NCBI RefSeq assembly: GCF_018885265.1
Contig: NZ_CP076538.1
Location: forward strand, 3,384,001-3,448,000
Length of the DNA: 64,000 bases
Source: Amycolatopsis aidingensis
GTDB lineage: Bacteria; Actinomycetota; Actinomycetes; Mycobacteriales; Pseudonocardiaceae
Direction of reading: 5' to 3'
Positions within the stretch are counted from its first letter, which is position 1, and every line of letters starts with the position of its first letter. A program made the position numbers and the translations under genes. The notes beneath the pieces were generated by a model. It saw only the letters and a list, made by a program, of their open reading frames with translations, was not told the origin of the DNA and did no database searches. Shown piece after piece: positions 43,064-52,099 of this stretch.

Positions 43064-44516
43064 GAAGCTCCTTACCATCCTTGATCGCGGCCTCGATCCG
43101 GTCGAAGGCCGGGTCCTTGAGGAACGAGTGGAACTCGACCACCACCGCTTGCGGCGCGGATGCCCGTGCCCGGTCGGCCAGCTCGGCGTGCGTGAGCACC
43201 AGCAGCGCGTCCGCCGGGATCTCGTGCACCGAAACCGCCTCCACCCGCACACCATGTGGTTCCAGCCGTTTACGCAGCTGGCCGGTGAGCATCATGCTGC
43301 TGCCCATCCCGGCGTCGCAGGCGACCACGAGCCTGGTCAGGGTGTCCGCGCGGACAACAGGGCCGGCCCGCTCCGGTTCGGACCGCTCGCCCGGCGCGGC
43401 GCCGACCCGGGTCTGCCGCGGCGCGCCCGCCGCGGGCGTGACCTCCGGCGTGGTGATCGCCTCGTTCTGGGCGCGGCCGAACCCGAGCAGGGCGGCGGCG
43501 AACACGAACGCCACCACCGCGGCGACCACGATGCACAGCAGCACGCTGAGATGCCCGCCGCGTGGGGTCACCGCGAGGTAGGCGAAGACACTGCCGGGAG
43601 CCGGGGTGGCGAGCAGGCCCGAGTTGGTCATCATCGCGGTGGCCACACCGGCCATGCCGCCCGCGATCGCCGCAAGCAGCAGGCGCGGCTTCATCAGCAC
43701 GTACGGGAAGTAGATCTCGTGGATGCCACCGAGGAAGTGGATGATCATGGCGCCGGGGACGGTTGGCCGCATCGTGCGCGGTCCGAAAAGGAGGAACGCG
43801 GTCAGGATGCCGAGTCCGGGACCGGGGTTCGTCTCGATCATGAACAGCATCGACTGGCCCGCCCCGGACACCTCGGCCGCGCCGAGGGTGCCGAGCACGC
43901 CGTGGTTGATCGCGTTGTTCAGGAACAGCACCTTGGCCGGTTCCACGATGAGCGACACCAGCGGCAGCAGGTTGTTCGTGATCAGCGCGTCCACGCCGGT
44001 ACCCGCGGCCTCGGTCAGCGCCTCGATCATCGGTCCCACGGCGGCCAGTCCCAGCAGCGCCATGCCCGCGCCGAGAATGCCGAGGCTGAAGTTGTTGACC
44101 AGCATCTCGAAGCCGGTCTTGATCCGGCCGTCGACCAGCCGGTCGAACCACTTCAGCAGCAGCGCGGCGATCGGCGCGATGATCATCGCGCCGAGGAACA
44201 TCGGGGCCTCGGTGCCGACCACCACGCCCATCGTGGCCACCGCGCCGATCACCGCGCCGCGTTGCCCGTGCACCATCCGGCCACCGGTGTAGCCGATCAG
44301 CAGCGGCAGCAGGGTGCTGAGCATCGGGCCGACCAGGGCGCCCAGCGTCTCGTTCGGCAGCCAGCCTTCCGGGATGAACAGCGCGGTGATCAGGCCCCAG
44401 GCAATGAAGGCGCCGATGTTCGGCATGATCATTCCGGCCAGGTAGCGGCCGAAGCGCTGCACCCTTGCCCGCGCGCCAGTGCCCTGCAAATGCTTGAGTT
44501 CAGCGATACTGGTCAT
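43056..44516 (-). CDS. mtlA: PTS system mannitol-specific EIICB component
   Basis: A 486-residue membrane permease plus EIIB domain. Residues 1-345 are the EIIC transporter with many hydrophobic helices and the mannitol-family signature GGIHEIYFPYV around residue 263-272. A Pro/Ala/Glu-rich linker (about 350-390) leads to the EIIB domain, where Cys400 in LVVACDAGMGSSM is phosphorylated by EIIA. Uptake and phosphorylation of mannitol or a similar hexitol is the expected role. ATG at 44516 is chosen because GGAG lies 7 bases upstream; an ATG at 44537 is possible. EIIA is separate, as in Gram-positive mannitol systems. The upstream 0.6-kb gap holds promoter and operator candidates. Confidence 0.9.
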   Translation of the reverse strand: MTSIAELKHLQGTGARARVQRFGRYLAGMIMPNIGAFIAWGLITALFIPEGWLPNETLGALVGPMLSTLLPLLIGYTGGRMVHGQRGAVIGAVATMGVVVGTEAPMFLGAMIIAPIAALLLKWFDRLVDGRIKTGFEMLVNNFSLGILGAGMALLGLAAVGPMIEALTEAAGTGVDALITNNLLPLVSLIVEPAKVLFLNNAINHGVLGTLGAAEVSGAGQSMLFMIETNPGPGLGILTAFLLFGPRTMRPTVPGAMIIHFLGGIHEIYFPYVLMKPRLLLAAIAGGMAGVATAMMTNSGLLATPAPGSVFAYLAVTPRGGHLSVLLCIVVAAVVAFVFAAALLGFGRAQNEAITTPEVTPAAGAPRQTRVGAAPGERSEPERAGPVVRADTLTRLVVACDAGMGSSMMLTGQLRKRLEPHGVRVEAVSVHEIPADALLVLTHAELADRARASAPQAVVVEFHSFLKDPAFDRIEAAIKDGKELRG

Positions 44517-44797
44517 CGGCTTGCTCCGTCCGTGCACCTGGTGTGGCCCGTGTGGTGATCACGAAGGTGGTCGGGTACCGGGTGGCGAGGTACCAGGGCG
44601 AACGTACCGGTGGCTCCGCAGGCAGGGAAGGTCGCCGATGCTCATCTGTGGATCGCCGTCCGGCCACCGGATCGGATCGTGGCGCCGGGGTGCGCTCGTC
44701 TGCTCCGGTTCCGGTGCGTCGCCCGGCCGGCGGGCGCCGTCCACGAGGTGTTGGCGTTCTTCCGCATACATGTGGCTTTACCACCCAAAGCATCTGT

Positions 44798-44836
44798 AAG
44801 TACTACTGTGTACTTGGTCTCACCTTTGAAAGTCAA
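44798..44836 (-). promoter_or_regulatory. Candidate promoter and operator of the PTS operon
   Basis: On the minus strand TTGACT (44836-44831) is followed after 18 bases by TACACA (44812-44807). An inverted repeat AAGTAC-N6-GTACTT (44798-44815) covers this -10-like region, so a repressor bound there would block it. The -10 match is weak. The EIICB start is about 290 bases downstream. Confidence 0.4.
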
Positions 44837-44927
44837 GACTTCCGGGTTCCTGGGGATTGCCCCAGTCCGATATCCAGCAGGCTGGGGCGTCAAGTGCGGC
44901 GCCGAGTGAACTGCGAGGTGCTCGAGG

Positions 44928-44952
44928 CTCCGGAGGGATGACCCCTCCGGAG
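44928..44952. other. 10-bp hairpin in the divergent region
   Basis: CTCCGGAGGG (44928-44937) pairs perfectly with CCCTCCGGAG (44943-44952) across a 5-base loop. It looks like an intrinsic-terminator stem without a U-tract, yet no recognised gene ends here. It might insulate the two promoters or end a short leader RNA. Confidence 0.45.
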
Positions 44953-45023
44953 TCCGGGGTCGTGTTTCCACTGTGGACATGCGGAACCGGTGGACGATTA
45001 ACGGTGAGCCAGGGTCGAGAATC

Positions 45024-45035
45024 GCTCAGATGAGC
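45024..45035. promoter_or_regulatory. Operator candidate, GCTCA-N2-TGAGC, site 1
   Basis: GCTCAGATGAGC has perfect 5-bp arms around GA. The same arms recur at 45121-45132, 97 bases away, with a partial copy (GCTCACATGTAC) at 45101-45112. Lies upstream of the binding-protein gene. Confidence 0.5.
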
Positions 45036-45120
45036 ACCAAAATTTCGTTATGGCATACCCTCTTGACCGAGTTTGTCCCGCGAAGTTCACTTTCCCCGTC
45101 GCTCACATGTACAAGGAAGT

Positions 45121-45132
45121 GCTCATATGAGC
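45121..45132. promoter_or_regulatory. Operator candidate, GCTCA-N2-TGAGC, site 2
   Basis: GCTCATATGAGC is a perfect 12-bp palindrome just before the GGAGG (45138-45142) of the binding-protein gene. It is 20 bases, about two helical turns, from the partial site at 45101. It includes an in-frame ATG (45127), but the later ATG at 45148 has the proper ribosome-binding site. Confidence 0.5.
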
Positions 45133-45147
45133 AAGACGGAGGACATC

Positions 45148-46521
45148 ATGGCATTTGGTTTCCGGGGGACGGGACGCCGTCACGTGCTCGGGATCTCCGC
45201 CGCGGCCACCGTCGCGCTGCTGGCGAGTTCCTGCGCCGGCGCCGGCGGTGGCGGTGACTCGGGGGGTGAGGGCGCGACCGTGACCATCGCGACGGTCGCC
45301 AACCCGCAGATGCAGGACATCGAGAAGCTGACACCCAAGTTCAACGAGCAGCATCCGGACATCAACATCGAGTTCGTGACGCTGCCGGAGAACGAGCTGC
45401 GGGACCGCGTCACGCAGGACATCGCGACGCAGGCGGGCCAGTACGACGTGGTCACCATCGGCACCTACGAGACGCCCATCTGGGCGGAGAACGGCTGGCT
45501 GACCGGGCTGGACGAGTACGCGAGCCAGGGTGACTACGATGCCGGGGACATCATCGGCCCGGTGCGGGAGGCGCTGTCCTTCGAGGACCAGATGTACGCC
45601 GCCCCGTTCTACGGCGAGTCGTCGTTCCTGATGTACCGCAAGGATCTGTTCAAGCAGGCCGGGCTCACCATGCCCGAGCAGCCGACCTGGGAGGACGTCG
45701 CCGGTTTCGCCGCGAAGCTGGACGACGACGCGCAGCAGCGGGCCGGGATCTGCCTGCGCGGGCTGCCCGGCTGGGGCGAGGTGCTGGCCCCGCTCAACTC
45801 GATGATCCTGACCTACGGCGGCCAGTGGTACGACGAGAACTGGAACGCCAAGCTGGATTCCCCGCAGGTCAAGGAAGCGGTCCAGTTCTATGTGGACCTG
45901 GTGCGCGAGCACGGGCAGCCGGGTGCGCCGAACTCCGGCTTCTCCGAGTGCCTGACTTCGATGGCGCAGGGCAACTCCGCCATGTGGTACGACGCCACGG
46001 TGGCCGCCGGTTCGCTGGAGGACTCCAGCACCAGCAAGGTGGCTGGCAAGATCGGGTACGCACCGGCGCCGACGGTGCAGACCGACCACGCGGGCTGGCT
46101 GTGGGCGTGGTCGCTGGCGATCCCGCAGACCTCGGACGCCAAGGACGCCGCGTGGGAGTTCATCTCCTGGGCGACATCGAAGGAGTACCACCGGCTGGTC
46201 GGCGAGGAGCTCGGCTGGACAAGGGTGCCGCCGGGCAGCAGGCTGTCCACCTACGACATCCCGGAGTACCAGGAGGCGGCGGGCCAGTTCGCAGAGCCGA
46301 CCCTGGACGCGATCCAGAACGTGGACGTCAACCAGCCCGGGGTGCACCCGCAGCCGTGGACCGGGGTGCAGTACGTCGCGATCCCGGAGTTCCAGGATCT
46401 GGGGACGAAGGTCTCCCAGGAGATCTCCGCGGCCATCGCGGGTCAGCAGTCCGTTGACGAGGCGCTGGTGAAGGCCCAGCGGTACGCCGAGGAGACCGCC
46501 AAGGAGGGCGGGTACAAGTAA
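45148..46521 (+). CDS. ABC transporter sugar/polyol-binding lipoprotein
   Basis: A 457-residue family-1 extracellular solute-binding protein. The N terminus has Arg residues, a hydrophobic core and the lipobox LASSC with Cys29 as lipid anchor, then a Gly-rich linker. The mature part has the usual opening (VTIATVANPQMQDIEKLTPKF) and Trp/Tyr-rich ligand region (GGQWYDENW, GWLWAWSLAIP). Size and order match the SmoE/MtlE polyol-binding proteins, but the ligand cannot be read directly. Start ATG 45148 follows GGAGG with 5 bases; an in-frame ATG at 45127 lies inside a palindrome and is less likely. The next gene overlaps its stop by one base. Confidence 0.9.
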   Translation: MAFGFRGTGRRHVLGISAAATVALLASSCAGAGGGGDSGGEGATVTIATVANPQMQDIEKLTPKFNEQHPDINIEFVTLPENELRDRVTQDIATQAGQYDVVTIGTYETPIWAENGWLTGLDEYASQGDYDAGDIIGPVREALSFEDQMYAAPFYGESSFLMYRKDLFKQAGLTMPEQPTWEDVAGFAAKLDDDAQQRAGICLRGLPGWGEVLAPLNSMILTYGGQWYDENWNAKLDSPQVKEAVQFYVDLVREHGQPGAPNSGFSECLTSMAQGNSAMWYDATVAAGSLEDSSTSKVAGKIGYAPAPTVQTDHAGWLWAWSLAIPQTSDAKDAAWEFISWATSKEYHRLVGEELGWTRVPPGSRLSTYDIPEYQEAAGQFAEPTLDAIQNVDVNQPGVHPQPWTGVQYVAIPEFQDLGTKVSQEISAAIAGQQSVDEALVKAQRYAEETAKEGGYK

Positions 46522-47456
46522 TGAGTGCCGATCTCGCCACGGCGGCGTCCCTTCCGGGGCGCCGCCGTGCCCCCCGTAAACCCAGCGCGGCGACCCGCTG
46601 GAAGCTGCGCGGGCCGCTGCTGCCCGCGCTGGCCATCGTCATCCTGCTGACGCAGATCCCGCTGCTGGTGACGCTCTACTACAGCCTGTTCTCGCAGAAC
46701 CTGCTGCGCCCTGGATCGACCGAGTTCGTCGGGCTGGACAACTACGCGAAGGTGTTCACCGACGGATTGTTCCGCAACGCGGTGCTCAACACGGTCGTGC
46801 TGACCGCGGGCACAGTGCTGTTCTCGATCATATGCGGTACCGCGCTCGCGGTGTTACTGGACAAGAAGTTCTTCGGCCGCAGCATCGTGCGTACCCTGCT
46901 GATCACCCCGTTCCTCGTGATGCCGACAGCGGCCGCGCTGCTGTGGAAAACCTCCATGTTCAACGCGGTGTTCGGGATGCTCAACTGGGTGCTGTCCCCG
47001 TTCGGCGTGGAGGATCTCGACTGGGTCAGCCAGTTCCCGATGGCCTCGGTCATCCTGGTGCTGACCTGGCAGTGGACCCCGTTCATGATGCTGATCGTGT
47101 TGGCCGGCCTGCAGAGCCAGTCGCCGGAGGTGCTCGAGGCCGCCAAGGTGGACGGCGCGGGCGGCTGGGCCACCTTCTGGCAGATCACCATGCCGCACCT
47201 GCGGCAGTTCATCGAGCTGGCGATCCTGCTCGGGTCGATCTTCATCGTGCAGACCTTCGACGCGATCTTCATGATCACCCAGGGTGGCCCTGGGCAGGCG
47301 ACCACCAACCTGCCGTACTTCATCTACCAGCAGACCTTCCGCGCGTTCGATGTCGGCGAGTCGGCCGCGGCCGGGGTCATCGTCGTCGTGGCGACCATCG
47401 TGATCGCCACCTTCGCGCTGCGGGTCATCTCCCGCCTGTTCCGAGAGGAGGGATGA
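46521..47456 (+). CDS. ABC transporter permease (MalF/SmoF-like)
   Basis: A 311-residue inner-membrane subunit with about six predicted transmembrane helices, first at LLPALAIVILLTQIPLLV. The EAA loop that docks the ATPase is EAAKVDGAGGWATFWQITMP. Its ATG shares one base with the TAA of the binding-protein gene, and its TGA overlaps the next ATG as ATGA, so the operon is translationally coupled. It forms the channel with the next permease. No ATPase gene is present; actinomycetes often use one shared MsiK-type ATPase (established for other sugar transporters; inferred here). Confidence 0.92.
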   Translation: MSADLATAASLPGRRRAPRKPSAATRWKLRGPLLPALAIVILLTQIPLLVTLYYSLFSQNLLRPGSTEFVGLDNYAKVFTDGLFRNAVLNTVVLTAGTVLFSIICGTALAVLLDKKFFGRSIVRTLLITPFLVMPTAAALLWKTSMFNAVFGMLNWVLSPFGVEDLDWVSQFPMASVILVLTWQWTPFMMLIVLAGLQSQSPEVLEAAKVDGAGGWATFWQITMPHLRQFIELAILLGSIFIVQTFDAIFMITQGGPGQATTNLPYFIYQQTFRAFDVGESAAAGVIVVVATIVIATFALRVISRLFREEG

Positions 47457-48367
47457 GCGTGTCGCATCTGGCACCCGCGTCCCCGCGGCCCGCGACCCGG
47501 CGGGATACCGGCTCCGGCACCGGCGGCGCCGGGACCGGTCAGCCCCGGCGCCGCAGGCGCAGGTTCGGCAGCCCATGGCTGGCGCTGCTGGCCTGGGCGG
47601 TGGGCCTGATCGTGTTCTTCCCGGTGCTGTGGATGTTCCTCACCGGGTTCAAACAGGAGTCACAGGCCTCCACGGACCCGCCGACGTTCTTCTTCGAGCC
47701 GACCCTCGAGCAGTACCGGGCGATCCTCGGCCGGGACTTCGGTCCGTACTTCCTGAACTCACTGAGCGCGACGCTCATCTCCACGGCGCTGGTGATCGTG
47801 CTGGGCACCCCGGCGGCCTATGCGCTTTCCCTGGCGAAGATCCCGCGCTGGCGGGACTCGCTGTTCTTCTTCATCTCCACCCGGATGATGCCGGTGGTGG
47901 CGATCATCCTGCCGTTGTACATCATCGCGAAGAACCTGAACCTGCTCGACAACGTGACGATGCTGGCGCTGGTCTACACCGTGATGAACCTGCCCATCGC
48001 GGTGTGGATGATCCGGTCCTTCCTGATCGAGATCCCCAGCGAGGTGCTGGAGGCCGCCAGGGTGGACGGCGCGTCCCGCACCACCGAGATGCGGCGGATC
48101 ATCCTCCCGATGATCGCGCCCGGCCTGGCCGCGACCGCGCTGATCTGCTTCATCTTCGCCTGGAACGAGTTCTTCTTCGCGGTCAGCCTGACCGCGACCC
48201 AGGCGCCCACCGTGCCGGTGTTCCTGGTCGGCTTCATCACCAGCGAGGGGCTGTTCTGGGCTCGCCTCTCGGCGGCCTCCACCATGGCGGCACTGCCGGT
48301 GATCCTTGCCGGCTGGGCCGCGCAGAAATGGCTGGTGCGCGGGCTGTCCCTCGGAGCGGTGAAGTAG
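47453..48367 (+). CDS. ABC transporter permease (MalG/SmoG-like)
   Basis: A 304-residue second channel subunit. After a basic, disordered N terminus (residues 1-35) come six hydrophobic helices beginning at LALLAWAVGLIVFFPVLWMF. The EAA loop reads EAARVDGASRTTEMRRIILP. ATG at 47453 overlaps the previous stop as ATGA, with GAGAGGAGG immediately upstream. Its stop TAG shares a base with the GTG of the next gene. Pairs with the MalF-type permease encoded just upstream. Confidence 0.92.
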   Translation: MSVSHLAPASPRPATRRDTGSGTGGAGTGQPRRRRRRFGSPWLALLAWAVGLIVFFPVLWMFLTGFKQESQASTDPPTFFFEPTLEQYRAILGRDFGPYFLNSLSATLISTALVIVLGTPAAYALSLAKIPRWRDSLFFFISTRMMPVVAIILPLYIIAKNLNLLDNVTMLALVYTVMNLPIAVWMIRSFLIEIPSEVLEAARVDGASRTTEMRRIILPMIAPGLAATALICFIFAWNEFFFAVSLTATQAPTVPVFLVGFITSEGLFWARLSAASTMAALPVILAGWAAQKWLVRGLSLGAVK

Positions 48368-49140
48368 TGGGCGAGATCGCAGCGGAACTCCTCCGGACCG
48401 CGCTGCTCGCCGGGGAGGCGGCGGGCAGGCAGCTGCGTGCCCGGCAGGCGGGGGTACGGCAGGCCGCCACCAAGTCCAGCCCCACCGACCCGGTCACCGA
48501 GGCCGATCATGCCGCCGAGCGGACCGTGGTGAACCTGCTGCGCCGGTGGCGTCCCGAGGACGCCGTACTGGCGGAGGAGGGCACCCTGCTCGCCGGGACG
48601 AGCGGGTACCGGTGGGTGATCGACCCGCTGGACGGCACCGTGAACTACCTCTACCAGCGCGCGGGCTGGGCGGTGAGTGTGGCGGTGGAGGACGCCGACG
48701 GTGCCGTGGCCGGTGTTGTGGTGGACCCGGTGCTCGGGGAGACCTTCCACGCGGTGCGCGGTGGTGGTGCCTTTCTCGGCGAGCGGCGGCTGCGGGTGAA
48801 CGATCCGGTTCCGCTGGAGCGGGCGCTGGTCGGTACCGGGTTCTCCTACCACCCGCGGTCAAGGGAACGGCAGGCCAGGCTGGTGACCGGGCTGTTGCCT
48901 GCCGTGCGCGACATCCGGCGCACCGGCACCTGCGCCGGGGACCTCTGCGCGCTGGCCGCGGGCAGGGTCGACGCTTTCCTCGAGGACGAGCTTTCGCACT
49001 GGGACTGGGCCGCGGGCGCGCTCATTGCCGCCGAGGCCGGGGCGGTGGTCAGCACGCTGCGCCCGGCCGAGGAACGGCACGGGTTGCTGGCCGCGGGCCC
49101 GGCCCTGCATACCGGGCTGAGGGAACTGGCCGGCGACTGA
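48367..49140 (+). CDS. Inositol monophosphatase family protein
   Basis: A 257-residue metal-dependent sugar/polyol phosphatase. The IMPase signatures are all visible: EADHAAERTVV, EEG near residue 66, WVIDPLDGTVNYLY (metal-binding Asp pair) and HWDWAAGALIAAEAG near the C terminus. It dephosphorylates a small phosphate ester in the cytoplasm; inositol, histidinol and fructose-bisphosphate phosphatases all belong here, so the substrate is open. The start GTG at 48367 overlaps the stop TAG of the permease, making it the last gene of the ABC operon. A phosphatase in a polyol locus could remove phosphate from a sugar or polyol phosphate, including products of the nearby PTS (inference). It converges on the kinase gene 15 bases downstream. 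Confidence 0.88.
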   Translation: MGEIAAELLRTALLAGEAAGRQLRARQAGVRQAATKSSPTDPVTEADHAAERTVVNLLRRWRPEDAVLAEEGTLLAGTSGYRWVIDPLDGTVNYLYQRAGWAVSVAVEDADGAVAGVVVDPVLGETFHAVRGGGAFLGERRLRVNDPVPLERALVGTGFSYHPRSRERQARLVTGLLPAVRDIRRTGTCAGDLCALAAGRVDAFLEDELSHWDWAAGALIAAEAGAVVSTLRPAEERHGLLAAGPALHTGLRELAGD

Positions 49141-49155
49141 TTCGCAGGCGGCGGG

Positions 49156-51054
<1,899 letters not shown>

Positions 51055-52080
51055 ATGCGAATCGTGGCTGGCGTGATCGCGACGCTGGCGGTGACCGCGG
51101 GCCTGGCCACCGCGGCCCCGGCCGCCGTGGCGGCCGAGCGAACCGCCGCGTACGCGATCAACGACGGCGGGGTCGTCATCGGTAGCGTCGGTTACCAGGC
51201 GGCCCGGTGGGATGCCGATGGCACCCGCGGTCTACTGGAGACCCTTCCGAACAGCATCGTCACCCACGCCAACGGGATCAACGACGCCGGGGTGATCGTC
51301 GGCACCGACTTCGTCGGCGACCAGGATCAGGTGGCGGTGCGCTGGGACGCCGATGGCACGATCAACGAGCTGGGTGGGCACAGCTCGGTCTACAGCGCGG
51401 CCCACGCCGTGAACGACAACGGGGTGGTCGTCGGTGACATCGCCGGTTTCACCTCGGGTTCCGCGGTGCGCTGGGACCGCGCGGGCAGGCTGACCAGGTT
51501 GGACACCCCATCCGGCTACGACCGGGCCACCGCGCGGGCGGTGAACGACGCGGGCACCGTCGCCGGATACCTGCGGGTGGACGGCTCCGGACCCGGCACC
51601 GCCCGGACCCAGGCGGTGCGGTGGAGCGACACCGGTGCCGCCACGATCCTGCCCGGGCTGCCCGGCGGTGGCAGCAGCTATGCCTTGGGTATCAGCAGGG
51701 ACGGCACCGTGATCGGCGAGGCCGAGGGCGCGGACGGCAACGGGCACGCGGTGCGCTGGGATGCCGCCGGCACGCTGACCCGGCTGGCCACCCTCCCCGG
51801 TGACACCGTGAGCTCGGCCTCGGCGATCAACGAGGACGGGGTGACCGTCGGCTACACCACCACCCCGGACCGCGCCAGCCTGCACCCGGTGCGCTGGGAC
51901 CGGGACGGTTCGGTGCACGCGCTGGCCACCTTGCCGGGCGGCGGCTCGGGCGTGGCCGAGGGGATCAACGACCACGGGGTGATCGTCGGCTACGACACGG
52001 GCAGTGCCGGAACCACGGCCGTGCGCTGGGACGCCGATGGCACCATCAGCAGGCTCGGCGGGAGCACCGCACCCCGGTGA
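51055..52080 (+). CDS. Secreted HAF-repeat protein (predicted beta-propeller)
   Basis: A 341-residue protein with a Sec signal peptide (MRIVAGVIATLAVTAGLATA, likely cleaved after AAPAAVAA). The mature part is made of seven repeats of about 40-45 residues with the pattern xAxxINDxGxVxG followed by AVRWDxDGxxxxL: AYAINDGGVVIG, ANGINDAGVIVG, AHAVNDNGVVVG, ARAVNDAGTVAG, ALGISRDGTVIG, ASAINEDGVTVG and AEGINDHGVIVG. These are HAF (extracellular repeat) motifs. Seven copies suggest a closed seven-bladed propeller. AGAAGGG at 51040-51046 places the start at ATG 51055; ATG 51049 is too close. Function unknown; an extracellular binding role is plausible. It stands alone and converges on aceE. Confidence 0.85.
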   Translation: MRIVAGVIATLAVTAGLATAAPAAVAAERTAAYAINDGGVVIGSVGYQAARWDADGTRGLLETLPNSIVTHANGINDAGVIVGTDFVGDQDQVAVRWDADGTINELGGHSSVYSAAHAVNDNGVVVGDIAGFTSGSAVRWDRAGRLTRLDTPSGYDRATARAVNDAGTVAGYLRVDGSGPGTARTQAVRWSDTGAATILPGLPGGGSSYALGISRDGTVIGEAEGADGNGHAVRWDAAGTLTRLATLPGDTVSSASAINEDGVTVGYTTTPDRASLHPVRWDRDGSVHALATLPGGGSGVAEGINDHGVIVGYDTGSAGTTAVRWDADGTISRLGGSTAPR

Positions 52081-52099
52081 CCACTCGCGCGGGCGGGAC

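Larger units (their letters stand above)
44517..45147. promoter_or_regulatory. Divergent regulatory region between PTS and ABC polyol operons
   Basis: This 631-base gap has lower GC in its middle and no convincing gene. It contains, from left to right: a partial GCTCATCTGTGG near 44640, the AAGTAC/GTACTT inverted repeat at 44798-44815, a -35-like AGTCAA (TTGACT on the minus strand) at 44831-44836, a 10-bp hairpin at 44928-44952, and GCTCA-N2-TGAGC palindromes at 45024 and 45121. Short open frames here look random. Confidence 0.6.

Noticed and set aside
44543..44941. Possible gene of 132 residues in the divergent regulatory region
   Set aside because: No ribosome-binding site, Arg/Ser-rich random composition, atypical codon use, and it runs through operator and hairpin elements.
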